Assembly (NCBI GenBank): GCA_023630585.1
Contig: CM042539.1
Coordinates: 22,821,755-22,885,754, forward strand
Length of the DNA stretch: 64,000 bases
DNA from: Cranoglanis bouderius
Lineage: Eukaryota > Chordata > Actinopteri > Siluriformes > Cranoglanididae
Direction of reading: 5' to 3'
The number at the start of each line of letters is the position of its first letter. The first letter of the stretch is position 1. The translations under genes and the position numbers were made by a program. The notes under the pieces are model-generated. The model was given only the letters and a program-made list of their open reading frames with translations. It made no database searches and had not been told where the DNA came from. Positions 12,107 to 25,239 of the stretch are shown here, piece by piece.

Positions 12107-12358
12107 TAACACATGTATTAATTGATTGTTTACATTTTAACAAAATACACCATTAATAAAATATCAGTTAAGGGAACCTTGATGTAAAGTGTTACAAGGA
12201 ATCAACAGGAGTCCTCATCTTCGAGCCTCTAATTTCAGTTGATTCTTATGGTCTTGAGGTTCTTGTATGAATCTGATCCTATAGATCTTCATATATGACA
12301 TATCTCTGCTTCTATTATTCAGGACATTCTCCAGCAAAAAACACAGAATGGCAATCCA

Positions 12359-12633
12359 CACTGTCAGAAATAATGGTACCATTCCTTGTTGCTGGGGTGG
12401 TACCATCAAGTTTACATCTTTTGTCCCTTTAGTATGTCTTTTTATCAAGGAGGGCGCATGTTGTGTACCTTTAATTAGCTTTTAAAGAAAAGCTTTAAAG
12501 ATACATCAGTGGTCTTTAAGGTCCAAATATGTACCTTAAAATATTTTTCAAGATATAAAGATACACACTAAAGGTACAAAAGGTGTCCCCTTGATGATAC
12601 CACCCTAGGGACAAGTACAATATTCTGAGAGTG
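12359..12633. mobile_element. Small inverted-repeat element (MITE-like)
   Basis: Ends read CACTGTCAGAAATAATGGTAC and, inverted, GTACAATATTCTGAGAGTG. The interior has paired GGTACC, AAAGGTAC and TACCTTTA motifs in opposite orientation, suggesting one long imperfect palindrome. No ORF. Class not assigned. Confidence 0.5.
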
Positions 12634-13266
12634 TATGATAGTGGCACAATAGACAAGCTGCCATTTCAGGTCCAGTTACATATGTTGTCCAGTTTGCTTG
12701 TGCCCCATTATGACTACAACCACCATACGTGTTTGTAATCTATACACAGTGCACAGCCTGCCTGTGTGATTAAACGTAGGACATGTAGGTTATTCTGAAA
12801 ATGTTTTTATAGCACATTACCACACTACTATATAGATGGGATAATAATAAAAAATTGATGACTCTTCGCAAACCATTTCACCATTAGTGATGAAGCAAAC
12901 AGATGCCTATGTGGAGCGTCTTTTTGAGGGTGCTATCAAGAAGAGGATCTGCCCCCAAACAAAAGGGACATTCATGCCTCTGCCAAGTATCTGCGGAGGG
13001 AAGGGGCAGGCCTCAGAGAGGAGCGACAGATGATGATCTTATCAAGGGTGGAGGGGAGCGATGGAGGGAGTTACAGGTGGACCAGAGAGCTGCTCTTTGG
13101 TCAAATTGTCAGCTGCTACTTGCCAGGATTGTGGCATTTTTGTACTAGGTAATGAGAGATCTGGAGTGGTGGGGCCTTGTGATGCATGCACAAACGTAAC
13201 GGGCTGGAAAATGACATACAGTAGACAATGTGTATCAGCATTATGTTTAAGGGTTTGTAGAGTGGT
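12634..13266. other. Intron without recognised features
   Basis: A mixed-composition block at 12900-13150 has no recognisable exon. Confidence 0.4.
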
Positions 13267-13268
13267 TT

Positions 13269-13354
<86 letters not shown>
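13269..13354. repeat. (AT)n microsatellite
   Basis: About 43 uninterrupted AT units, giving spurious Tyr-Ile ORFs on both strands. Confidence 0.95.
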
Positions 13355-13362
<8 letters not shown>

Positions 13363-13848
13363 TATTTTTACAAATAAATTACATGTATACAATACAATCT
13401 TACTTCAGTGGTTGTTTGGATGGTTAAAGCTTTCTAAAAGAGTAGACTTGAAATATTTCCTAAAAGGGAAACCTAGGGTTCAAGACTCTCTAGGGCAGTA
13501 GATAGGACATTTTCTATTCCTACGTTTATCCCAGCAACAGTTTTTCACCTAGTGAAGCTCTATGTTGATGTCTAGTGTATGTTCCCATCTCGTTTTGCTA
13601 AATGTAAAGATGTTTATATTTTTGTACCAAAAATATCAATTCTGAGGGGAAATTTTGAGGACCTCACTGTCTATTAGTATCAGACGGAGCCAAAAAACAC
13701 TGAGATAGTCCTTGCTGCAGAATCAAAACACCAGGGGGTAAAGCTGGAGCTGATCAAACTCCTCTTATGAGCCATCCCCTAACCCTAACTCACAAGACAC
13801 TCAACAGCAAACACACTTTTCCAGACTGAAACACACTCAGTTGTCTCA

Positions 13849-14212
13849 ACCCCCTGGACATTGGGTTCAACTCTGCCCAGGTACACAAAACTGCATCAGG
13901 TCTGACTCCACTCCCTGGACTTTTGGTTAGACTCCGCCCATGTACAGGAAACTGCATCTGGTCTGACTCCACTCCCCGGACTTTTGGTTAGACTCCGCCC
14001 AGGTACAGGAAACTGCATTAGGTCTGACTCCACCACTAGGACATTTGGTTAGACTTCGCCCAGGTATGAAAAGCTGCATCAGGTCTGACTCAACCCCCGG
14101 AATTTTGGTTTGACTCCACCCAAGTACGAGGAGCTGCATCAGGTTTGACTCCACCCCCTGGACTTTTAGTTCATCTCTGTCCAGGTACGAGGAGCTGCAT
14201 CAGGTCTGACTA
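13849..14212. repeat. 61-bp minisatellite, about six copies
   Basis: Repeat starts (GGTCTGACTCC or a close variant) fall at 13899, 13960, 14021, 14082, 14142 and 14203, so the period is 61 (once 60). Each unit carries GGACTTTTGGTTAGACTCCG, CCCAGGTAC and CTGCATCAGG. Divergence between units is moderate. Overlapping minus-strand ORFs are by-products of the repeat. Confidence 0.9.
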
Positions 14213-15727
14213 ATCTCTGGAACCATAAAGCATAGATATTTTCATAGTGAGGGAGATGGAAGCTTACAACCATCCCTCACTTATTTTGGTAGTCACAACA
14301 TTGCTTAGTTTCTCATTTGTAAAATGTGAAAATTTGAAAAACTCTCCTAAACTTTTTCATGGAGTTCATTCCACCCAATTGTTGCCAAAAATTGCCCACG
14401 CTCATTGAAAATGAATGACTCCAGGCTGCTTTGTTATGTTATGTCTCTGCTGTTTTGAATGCAGGCATAAAAAAATATACATATAAAATATGGTCCTCAG
14501 AAATACTTAATATTTTAAATCTGTTTAGACCACTATATTAAAGAGATCTTTACTACCGTTACTATTCAGAAATTTTAAGAATTCTAATGACAAACAGCAA
14601 CATCATTAATGTTTATTCAGAGTTTTGAAAATGTGTGACCATCAACCTTGCCCCTTGCTCTAAATGTAACCATTTTTAGCTTGGCTTGTTTACAAGATGG
14701 TGTTGAATCAGTAGAATATCATTCCTATAACCACTCGAACAACCCAAAGAAAATATCCCCAAAAAAACACCCTTCAGATTATAGCTCTAAATGGTCCACT
14801 GGTCAGAGTGAGCAATCTTGTCACGACTATTTCTGACCTCAGCGATCCAGTGGCCTATGCCACATCATTCTTCACGGGCTCACGAGCTTACATCTCCAAA
14901 CATGCAGACACACACAGCTCTGACCGCACATGCTGGAGATAAGACGCCGTTGGATGACACCACTGTTTATCCCCTCGCAGTGTATCTGGAATGGTGATGG
15001 CTGTCTGGAAAGCACCAGCATTTTCCCAGCCTTTCCATGATGGATCAGTGCGGATATTCTCCTGCCGTATATCTCGATCTCATTATCCATAAAGAGACAA
15101 CATCTAAGCGCTGGTGCCGAATGGAGGGACGAAGGGAGGTGTTGATTATGCGTCCCAGGGGCTGGCCGTGATAGCGGAGTCTCTCCTCTCGGGTTTGTTT
15201 AGAATCCACAACAGCTGGGAGGAAGCGGCCTTGGAACGGCCCACAAACGACTGGCAAACGATCACAATCCAACTCCAAATACCCTCCTGGTACATGCGCA
15301 GCTCCAAACAGATGCATGGACACACACCAACTGCAGCAAGGACCGCGCTGAAAGTGTCAAGCGGAGGCAAAATGGAGCATGTGTGTGTCTTTTAAGGCCA
15401 GGAGGTCTTATCAGAGTAGGGACACACTTGCAATCAGGAAGTGGGGAGAGATTTTGTGAAAAAGATTTTTCGTGAAAATGATGAAATCTTGCATAGTCTT
15501 GCAGTAAAATCAAAAGAGATGCTAAGTAGTGAAGAAAACCCTCCATCTGATATATCCGTTTTGTACACTAAGGTACAGATTGCTATACTAAGCTTGACTA
15601 ATCCTTACAGATTTAAAGATCTATATCTCTGATGTCTGATAACCCTGTCGCAACTTTGTCATTCATTTGACAAGAACATAACACTACAGTAGACCAATGC
15701 TTTCCATACATTCTAAGCTGCTCTATA
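14213..15727. other. Intron, partly low-repeat
   Basis: 14850-15400 is GC-richer than its surroundings and has overlapping open frames on both strands, none recognisable. No exon could be supported. It may be conserved non-coding sequence. Confidence 0.35.
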
Positions 15728-16107
15728 CAGTGCTGTAAAAAAGTAGTTGCACCAACCTGATTTCTTCTGTTTTTGTGTATATCTCATATTAAATTGTTTC
15801 AGAAATTAAAACAAAATCTAAGATGAAACAAAGGCAACCTGAATAAACACAAATACAGTTTTTAAATTGTAATGTTATTTATTAAAGCAAAAAAGTTATC
15901 CAGTACCAACTGGGCCTGTGTGAAAATGTATTTGTCCTCATAGCTACTAATTCCCAAAATCTATGAAATTGCATTCATAATGGGGTTCAGCTGGACTAGA
16001 CGCAACCAAGGCTGATTACTGCAAACCCTGTTCAATCAAATCAACACTTAAATAGAACTTTTTCAACAACATGAAGTTGATTAAAAGGTCTTACTCAGTA
16101 GCACACT

Positions 16108-17654
<1,547 letters not shown>

Positions 17655-17876
17655 GTTTAAGGGGGCAATTAGTTTTTCACATGGCTGATAGATGTTGGAT
17701 AACTTTTTTTTTTTTTTGCTTCAGTAAAAAAAATAATGAATAAAACTGTATTGTGTGTTTACTCAGGTTGCCTTTGTTTTATGTTGTATTTTGTTTGAAG
17801 ATGTAAAACTATTTAGAACGAGATATACACAAAAACAGAAGAAATCAGTATGGGCAAATACTTATTTACAGCACTA

Positions 17877-19545
17877 TATATAAAATCAAATGTGTTTTAG
17901 TGTAGAGTCAGACATTATACATTATATTGGACATTATGTATTATAACACTTTTAATCAAGAAGACATTAACTTTCAACAACCGCGTATAGAGAGCCACTC
18001 ACAAAAACAATACAACAGGATAATTAGCAAATCAGCCAGTGGACCAACAACATAGTCAACCACATGGCTGACTCTCATTGTTAAACCAGGCTAGTTCAAA
18101 TCTGTGATTATTAGGGAAACCTGTAGGAATGTAATTGCAGTGTAACTTACTGAAGAGCTAATCCTAACAGAGACTAATCAGTTAATGCAAATTAGGCCAA
18201 TTTTTCTTTATCTACAAAAGACTTTAAAATATGGCTGGTTAGTTTGGTGACCTACCTAATGAATCTCACAGATCATGCTGTCAACATAGACGTCAGTCAT
18301 TTACATATGATGGCAAGCGACCTGTTGGATGCATGTCATTATCAAGGCGGCTGTGATATTTAGCAAACAAGTCACCTTATGCACGAGCAAGGGAATGCTA
18401 GGGAATTTCCATACTGGCAAACCGACAAGGCCGAGTGTCGGTGATACATGGCTGATATTTAAAGAGAGAAAAAAACGCCCTGGAGTAGGTGTAAAGTTCA
18501 GGGCTCACGTCGGTCCTTCAACCTAACAAAGAGAATGCGAGATTAGCACGAAGGCAGATGATACAGTATTTACTACAGATCTTCTAGAATGATACACTGT
18601 CTGATTTCAGTTTGAGAGTAGCTAATGATATCCTTCATGATTGTTCACTACTTAGCAGTTGATTGCCCATTGACAAGGAATAAAATAGTGATTATAATAA
18701 TAATTATGGTAAAAAGTGATGCCAAAAGACCCGGAAGAAGATGTTTGAGGATACTCTGATGGCTCAGGAGTACAAAAAAAGCTAGCAGGGACTAATATCA
18801 CAACTTAGTTCATTTTGACCCACAAGACACATGTCCCAGAAGCTCATGCTTGAGCTGCATATGCCTACTCCCCTTCCATTCCTTCCAAACAGACCCTCAT
18901 GATACAGAGATGCCGTTATCATAACTATTTGATTAATCGTCATCCTAAAAAAGTACACTAAATCAGCCTGATAAGATAGTGAGGCTCGGGGAGCTAGCGG
19001 AGCGTTAGCTGCAGCACAGCTAATTAAGGCTGAGATCTGCTCAGCTCTAACAAGAGGCCTTGGCCCCTTCCTGGAAAAACAGAAATAGACCCCGTAGAGG
19101 CAGCCAGAAAGCCTGTAATGTCTCAGTGAGGCTTTATCAGTGAGGGGGAGGCGCTCATTCAGGAGAGGTTAGCATCCTGTCGCTTCGATAAAGTCCATCT
19201 GATGGAGAGCAGCTATGAGGACAGGTGGACACAGCGTGGAGTTTGTGTCATAAGCACTCACTTTCTCTCTCTCACATGGCTAAGGAAAGAGGCCCATTAC
19301 AAGAATTATCAAGAATTTCACAGCACGTACGTAGATAGTCACTACGTACTACGTACGGTTGTGTAGTGATTAGCATATGAAAGAGGAGAAGTGATGCCAA
19401 ATCAAGTGTGATTTTTAATCAGGACAAGTGCACATGGACCATCTGAACTGTGTACTCATTCTGATTCCTGATTTCGTTTTTTTTATTATATTACTTAAAC
19501 AAAAGTCTATCATTCTATACTAATAGGTCAAGGCAATAACGTTAA

Positions 19546-19548
<3 letters not shown>
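17877..19548. other. Intron, no recognised gene
   Basis: Mixed composition. 18960-19270 is relatively low in repeats. A small CGTACG/TACGTA-rich inverted cluster lies at 19324-19359. No exon or RNA gene was recognised. Confidence 0.4.
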
Positions 19549-19595
<47 letters not shown>

Positions 19596-19609
19596 GTGTG
19601 TGTATATAT
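19549..19609. repeat. (AT)n/(GT)n microsatellite flanking Tc1
   Basis: An AT tract with a short GT segment abuts the left end of the Tc1 copy at 19611. Confidence 0.9.
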
Positions 19610-19817
19610 ACAGTAGGGGGAAAAAGTATTTGATCCCCTGCTGATTTTGTACGTTTGCCCACTGACAAAGAAAAGATCAGTCTATAATTTTAATGGTAGG
19701 TGTATTTTAACAGTGAGAGACAGAATAACAACAAAAAAATCCAAAAAAACGCATTTCAAAAAAGTTATAAATTGATTTGCATTTTAATGAGGGAAATAAG
19801 TATTTGATCCCTTCAAC

Positions 19818-20542
19818 TTAGTACTTGGTGGCAAAACCCTTGTTGGCAATCACAGAGGTCAGACGTGTCTTGTAGTTGGCCACCAGGTTTGCACACATCT
19901 CAGGAGGGATTTTGTCCCACTCCTCTTTGCAGATCCTCTGCAAGTCATTAAGGTCATTTTCAATGCCCTGGCTGAGGGAAGGAGGTTCTCACCCAAGATT
20001 TGACGGTACATGACCCCGTCCGTCGTCCCTTTGATGCGGTGCAGTTGTCCTGTCCCGTTAGCAGAAAAACACCCCCAAAGCATAATGTTCCCACCTCCAT
20101 GTTTGACGGTGGGGATGGTGTTATGACTTGGGGTCATAGGCAGCATTCCTCCTCCTCCAAACACGGCGAGTTGAGTTGATGCCAAAGAGATCTGACCACA
20201 CCTGACCACAACACTTTCACACAGTTCTCCTCTGAATCATTCAGGCAAACTTCAGACGGGCCTGTACATGTGCTTTCTTGAGCAGGGGGACCTCGCGGCC
20301 GCTGCAGGATTTCAGTCCTTCACAGCGTAGTGTGTTACCAATTGTTTTCTTGGTGACTATGGTCCCAGCTGCCTTGAGATCATTAACAAGATCCTCCCGT
20401 GTAGTTCTGGGCTGATTCCTCACCGTTCTCATGATCATTGAAACTCCACGAGGTGAGATCTTGCATGGAGCCCCAGACCGAGGGAGACTGACAGTTTCTT
20501 CCATTTGCGAACATCCTTGGACAACTCTTTGGTCTTGGCCAT
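19818..20542 (-). pseudogene. Deleted Tc1-like transposase (family 2)
   Basis: On the minus strand the start at 20542 reads MAKTKELS. A frame at 20504-20241 carries [15 protein letters not shown] and the second helix-turn-helix region ([18 protein letters not shown]). Another at 20209-19859 has the [20 protein letters not shown] core and then jumps from the [10 protein letters not shown] region directly to a C-terminal segment equivalent to [15 protein letters not shown]. The stretch that should hold the second Asp (HDNDPKH) and the final Glu (SPDLNPIE) is gone. The end (GFATKY type) reaches a stop at 19818. Frameshifts also separate the parts. It cannot make active transposase. Confidence 0.85.
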
Positions 20543-20586
20543 GGTGAAGAGTTTGGAATCTGATTGATTGATTCCTTCTGTGGACA

Positions 20587-20678
20587 GGTGTCTTTTTACA
20601 GGTAACAAACTGAGATTAGGAGCTCTCCCTTTAAGAGCGTGCTCCTAATCTCAGCTCATTACCTGTGTAAAAGACACC
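20587..20678. repeat. Hairpin inside Tc1 family 2
   Basis: The arm GGTGTCTTTTTACAGGTAAC...GATTAGGAGC at 20587-20623 pairs with its inverted, slightly diverged copy at 20641-20678 across 17 bases. It is upstream of the transposase start in element orientation. Confidence 0.75.
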
Positions 20679-20905
20679 TGGGAGCCAGAAATATTGCTGA
20701 TTGATAGGGGATCAAATACTTATTTCCCTCATTAAAATGCAAATCAATTTATAACTTTTTTGAAATGTGTTTTTCTGGATTTATTTGTTGTTATTCTGTC
20801 TCTCACTGTTAAAATACACCTACCATTAAAATTATAGACTGATCATTACTTTGTCAGTGGGCAAATGTACAAAATCAGCAGGGGATCAAATACTTTTTTC
20901 CCCCA

Positions 20906-20908
<3 letters not shown>

Positions 20909-21001
<93 letters not shown>
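20909..21001. repeat. (AT)n microsatellite
   Basis: About 90 bases of AT directly after the Tc1 right end, ending about 30 bases before the element at 21032. Confidence 0.95.
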
Positions 21002-21004
<3 letters not shown>

Positions 21005-21031
21005 CTAACTTTTTGACTTATTAGTATTATT

Positions 21032-21485
21032 AGTACTGTGCAAAAGTTTTAGACGCATGCAAAGAAATGCTGTAGAGCAAAGATGCCTTCAAAATAATGA
21101 AATTAAATGTTTCTACATTATTATTTTTTTTTTTAAATACAGTAAAGAGCAGTAAACAGTACTAAATGAAACAAAGTCAATATTTGGTGTGACAAAAAAT
21201 AAAAATAAAAATAGTATTCTCCAGTACAATTTGTGCAGTTTTATAAGGAAATGAGGTGGTAAGTTTTATTGAGCATCTTGCAGAACCAGTCACAGTTCTT
21301 CTGGAGACTTTGACTTTCACACTTGCTTCTTATTTTTGCAGCAAAACCCAGCAGCCTTCATTGGGCCTTCATTGTGCTAGGAAACTAATGCTTGGGAATC
21401 TAAAATGTTTTTTGTACTGTCATAAAATAAAAAATCTATAACAAAGTTTGTACTAAAAAAATAGGGTGCCTAAAACTTTTGTACA

Positions 21486-21490
<5 letters not shown>
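21032..21490 (+). mobile_element. Non-autonomous TA element, family G copy 1
   Basis: Ends AGTACTGTGCAAAAGTTTTAG and, inverted, CCTAAAACTTTTGTACAGTACT. Internal blocks GAGCATCTTGCAGAACCAG and GCAAAACCCAGCAGCCTTCAT are shared with four other copies in this window. No intact ORF. This copy lacks part of the interior present in 37676-38221. Confidence 0.85.
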
Positions 21491-21551
<61 letters not shown>

Positions 21552-21553
21552 CA
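21491..21553. repeat. (GT)n(AT)n microsatellite
   Basis: A GT tract followed by a short AT tract, linking the end of the family G element to the start of the next Tc1 copy. Confidence 0.9.
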
Positions 21554-23152
21554 CAGTATCTCACAAAAGTGAGTACACCCCTCACATTTTTGTAAATATT
21601 TTATTATATCTTTTCATGGGACAACACTGACGAAATGACACTTTGCTACAATGTAAAGTAGTGAGTGTACAGCTTGTATAACAGTGTAAATTTGCTGTCC
21701 CCTCAAAATAACTCAACACACAGCCATTAATGTCTAAACCGCTGGCAACAAAAGTGAGTACACCCCTAAGTAAAAATGTCCAAATTGGGCCCAATTAGCC
21801 ATTTTCCCTTCCCGGTGTCATGTGACTCGTTGGTGTTACAAGGTCTCAGGTATGAATGGAGAGCAGGTGTGTTAAGTTTGGTGTTATCGCTCTCACACTC
21901 TCTCATACTGGTCACTGGAAGTTCAACATGGCATCTCATGGCAAAGAACTCTCTGAGGATCTGAAAAAAAGAATTGTTGCTCTACATAAAGATGGCCTGG
22001 GCTATAAGAAGATTGCCAACACCCTGAAACTGAGCGGCAGCATGGTGGCCAAGACCATACAGCGGTTTAACAGGACAGGTTCCACTCAGAACAGGCCTCG
22101 CCATGGTCGACCAAAGAAGTTGAATGCACGTGCTCAGCATCATATCCAGAAGTTGGCTTTGCAGAATAGACGTATGAGTGCTGCCAGCATTGCTGCAGAG
22201 GTTGAAGGGGTGTGGGGTCAGCCTGTCAGTGCTCAGACCATACGCCGCACACTGCATCAAATTGGTCTGCATGGCTGTCTAAAGATGATGCACAAGAAAG
22301 CCCGCAAACAGTTTGCTGAAGACAAGCAGACTAAGGGCATGGATTACTGGAACCATGTCCTCTGGTCTGATGAGACCAAGATAAACTTATTTGGTTCAGA
22401 TGGTGTCAAGCGTGTGTGGCGGCAACCAGGTGAGGAGTACAAAGACAAGTGTGTCTTGCCTACAGTCAAGCATGGTGGTGGGAGTGTCATGGTCTGGGGC
22501 TGCACGAGTGCTTCCGGCACTGGGGAGCTACAGTTCATTGAGGGAACCATGAATGCCAACATGTACTGTGACATACTGAAGCAGTTCCCTTCGGAAACTG
22601 GGCCGCAGGGCAGTATTCCAACATGATAACGACCCCAAACACACCTCCAAGACGACCACTGCCTTGCTAAAGAAGCTGAGGGTAAAGGTGATGGACTGGC
22701 CAAGCATGTCTCCAGACCTAAATCCTACTGAGCATCTGTGGGGCATTGAGCACGGAAGCGCAAGGTCTCTAACATCCACCAGCTCTGTGATGTCGTCATG
22801 GAGGAGTGGAAGAGGACTCCAGTGACAACCTGTGAAGCTCTGGTGAACTCCATGCCCAACAGGGTTAAGGCAGTGCTGGAAAATAATCGTGGCCACACAA
22901 AATATTGACAATTTTGGCCCAATTTGGACATTTACACTTAGGGGTGTACTCACTTTTGTTGCCAGCGGTTTAGACATTAATGGCTGTGTTGAGTTGTTTT
23001 GAGGGGACAGCAAATTTCCACTGTTATACAAGCTGTACACTCACTACTTTACATTGTAGCAAAGTGTCATTTTCGTCAGTGTTGTCCCATGAAAAGATAT
23101 AATAAAATATTTACAAAAATGTGAGGGGTGTACTCACTTTTGTGAGATACTG
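21554..23152 (+). mobile_element. Tc1-like element, family 3, near-complete
   Basis: About 1.6 kb with terminal inverted repeats of about 238 bp (21554-21791 and 22915-23152). The motif AAAGTGAGTACACCCCT is present at both the outer and inner edge of each repeat (IR/DR type). Flanked by AT/GT microsatellite on both sides; the TA duplication is not clean. It encodes a transposase interrupted by two frameshifts. Full length and terminal-repeat conservation indicate a relatively young copy. Confidence 0.92.
21928..22908 (+). pseudogene. Tc1-like DD34E transposase with two frameshifts (family 3)
   Basis: The start at 21928 (MASHGKELSEDLKKR) fits Tc1 transposase N-termini better than an in-frame ATG 24 codons upstream, which lies in non-coding leader. 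Residues 8-45 form the first helix-turn-helix, the GRPK hook is at 60-63, the second helix-turn-helix spans about 68-115, and the first catalytic Asp is D148 in LWSDETK. The frame opens to 22626 and then breaks near 22600. The next frame supplies QHDNDPKHT with the second Asp and [11 protein letters not shown] with the Glu. A second break near 22750, after WGIE, shifts to the C-terminus VLENNRGHTKY, which stops at 22908. All catalytic residues survive at DNA level; only indels inactivate it. In life the protein would bind the terminal repeats and move the element by cut and paste. Confidence 0.9.
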
Positions 23153-23157
23153 TCTGT

Positions 23158-23158
23158 T

Positions 23159-23222
<64 letters not shown>
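23158..23222. repeat. (AT)n(GT)n microsatellite
   Basis: A short AT tract then GT tract directly after the Tc1 copy. Confidence 0.9.
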
Positions 23223-23223
<1 letters not shown>

Positions 23224-23474
23224 TAGGAAGTCTAATGTGCATTCTGTAGAACAGGGTACTTACGAAGTTTTGGAAAGTCTGAAAAATGGTGGTACTTTTT
23301 TCCACACCTGTAAAAGTATAGAAATTCAGAAAATGTTGTGGGAAAAGTATGGATATAAACTAAAGATGCTATGTGGATTTAGTTTAGTTTAGTTGACCGT
23401 ACAAAGCAAAATTATAGCTCATGCTTGTCTGTTAAGGGTAACACAATAAATTTGTTGACTTCTGTTGTGGTCCT

Positions 23475-23755
23475 TGACTATGGGCAGCACAGTTTGATTC
23501 TGAACTTGAATTACACTTTTGTGGAGTTCCCCAGTGTTCCCAGTGTTCCTCCAGGTTCTCTGGTTTCCTCCTCCTAAAACTATGCAAGTAGGTGGATTGG
23601 TGACTGTAAATTGCCCCTAGGTGTGAATGTGTGTCTGCATGGTGTTTCATGATGAACATCCCATTCCGGATGTATTCCTCAGTCATCCCAAGTGTTCTGG
23701 GGTAGGCTTCTGGATTTTGGTATTTGGTTACTGAAGGTGAATGAATGACTGACAG
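23475..23755 (+). mobile_element. tRNA-derived SINE family T, degenerate plus copy
   Basis: Order of blocks: GGGCAGCACAGTTTGATTC, GGAGTTCCCCAGTG, CTCCAGGTTCTCTGGTTTCCTC, AGGTGGATTGGTGACTGTAAATTGCCCC, TGTGTGTCTGCATGG and a tail with GGTAGGCTTCTGGATTTTGG, GAATGAATGA. This is the same order, inverted, as the minus-strand copy at 41467-41815. Old and diverged. It lies 180 bp upstream of the zfpm2 exon. Confidence 0.65.
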
Positions 23756-23938
23756 TAAGGTTCTAATGAGTTCTAATGAGAAAAATGAACCTGGAAAAAG
23801 GTCTAAATTTTTCTCTGCAAGAACCCTGTTTAAATTGATACTTTTCACTTTTAGTAAGAAAATTCCTGTTATTCTTGTGGAGAATTAGGACATAGTGTGA
23901 TGGCTGTAACTGACCCAAAGTTCTGCTTTGTCTCACAG

Positions 23939-24063
23939 GAGAACTAGACCCGCTGAACAAAGATGGCGAGCGGCGAGTACAGAGTCGTCAGCAGCTTCCC
24001 GTAGGGACCACGTGGGGGCCGTTCGATGGCAAGATCGAGATGAGCACTGATGGAACAAACCTG
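23939..24063 (+). CDS. zfpm2: zfpm2 (FOG2) internal coding exon, N-terminal region
   Basis: A 125-nt exon preceded by the acceptor TTTGTCTCACAG and followed by the donor CTG|GTACGA. It opens in phase 1 (GA completes a Gly codon) and closes in phase 0. The product, [20 protein letters not shown] followed by [18 protein letters not shown], closely matches the vertebrate ZFPM2 segment with [25 protein letters not shown]1 is much more different here. ZFPM2 is a nuclear multi-zinc-finger cofactor that binds the N-terminal finger of GATA4/5/6 and directs heart, coronary, diaphragm and gonad development. This part precedes the zinc fingers and lies next to a PR/SET-like region. Fish have two co-orthologues (a and b); I cannot tell which. 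The preceding exon, expected to encode an acidic segment ending near DWDGPG, was not found in the 23.9 kb upstream. Confidence 0.9.
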
Positions 24064-25239
24064 GTACGATCCTGTATTTCTCTTTCCAACTTCCAGCAGT
24101 TGCGCTAATGCTGATTTAATATCCAGATGTGCTAAGCCATTTTAGGTGCAATAAGGATACATTCTGCAAAAAATTATTAACTTAAACACATGTTTTATGC
24201 ACCACGTACAAGGCAACACACAAGTATGCATTTGAAGTCATAGTTACAGTTCAAAGAGCAGTCAATTTAAGCACTTATTTTGCCTTATTTTAATTATTCA
24301 AAATAGCCAGGACATCATTTCTGTAATATAATTGTGAAATGAGAAATTGCTCCAAATACCTAAGTCTTATGTTGGAAAATGGAAAAAAATTAAAGTTTAG
24401 TATTTATCCACTTTACGTTTTAATTTTAAATGGGTCAAATGCCATGTTTATTATGCTCCTAATTCCTTGGTTTCCAAATGTCAGACTTGTTCACTGCCAG
24501 ACTCGTGTTACTTTTCCTCAAAGTTCCCTCATTTCCTATTTCTGCTTTCTAGAAAGTTCCCAGCACGGGAACATTTGAGCCAGTTATACCGAGTTAATGA
24601 AGAGAGAGCACGAGAGGGAGAGAAATGAAAACCTCCCATGACATTTGAACACAAACCAAACACATGGCTGCGACTGTCTCCGAGTCAAATTGGCCTCCAA
24701 CTGAAGCCTTTGAAGTGGCTCTATTTTAACCATTTAATCTGCATATTTTATGACTAAGTGCTTTAATTGCTGAATGTTGAGTGGAGGCCAAGCCTCGATT
24801 GAACAAAATTATGATCTGTTATGTTTGATGGTAATTTTCAGTCCAGCTTAACAAAAAGCAGTTAGTGTTAAGTTTTCTTTAACTCTTTAAAAAGAGAGAG
24901 AGAGAGAGAGAGCGCATGTTGATCGCATATTGTCACCCTGCTGATCTGGAGTCCTTTAGGCTTTACCATTTCTTTTAAATGTGAATAAATTAAGAACCAC
25001 TTAATAAAAATGGTAACAAATCTCAAATTTATCCTGGGATGAAACATATTGCCCTCTGAGGCACCATTCTCAGGGATTACTTCAATGAATGACTTTATTC
25101 AATAATTTCCCTTATCAATTTGCATTTTCTTTTTTCTTTTTTTAACACAACTCTAAAATGGACCTAAAACAGTTTTAATTTAAATAATGCTCTTAATGTA
25201 TTTATACTGTACATTAATGCTAAACATTTGGGACAGGAG
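24064..25239. other. zfpm2 intron, proximal part
   Basis: AT-rich, with a GA tract at 24892-24913. 24590-24780 is low in repeats and may be conserved. No RNA or exon recognised. Confidence 0.5.

Larger units (their letters stand above)
19611..20908 (-). mobile_element. Tc1-like element, family 2, internally deleted
   Basis: Inverted repeats of about 200 bp lie at 19611-19812 and 20706-20908. Each carries the direct-repeat motif AAGTATTTGATCCC at its outer and inner end (IR/DR structure). The insertion lies in an AT microsatellite present on both sides. At 1.3 kb it is shorter than a full Tc1 (about 1.6 kb), reflecting loss inside the transposase. A 37-bp imperfect hairpin (20587-20623 with 20641-20678) lies between the right repeat and the transposase start. 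Confidence 0.9.

Noticed and set aside
13061..13501. 146-codon open frame
   Set aside because: Its centre is the AT microsatellite translated as Tyr-Ile repeats.
13849..14212. Possible CRISPR-like array
   Set aside because: The units are adjacent diverged tandem copies without unique spacers, in vertebrate DNA; this is a minisatellite.
15045..15546. Overlapping open frames on both strands in a GC-richer block
   Set aside because: No recognisable protein, no consistent splice sites; more likely non-coding.
21856..21927. Upstream ATG as transposase start
   Set aside because: The 24 extra codons have no similarity to Tc1 transposases; homology starts at 21928 (MASHGKELS).
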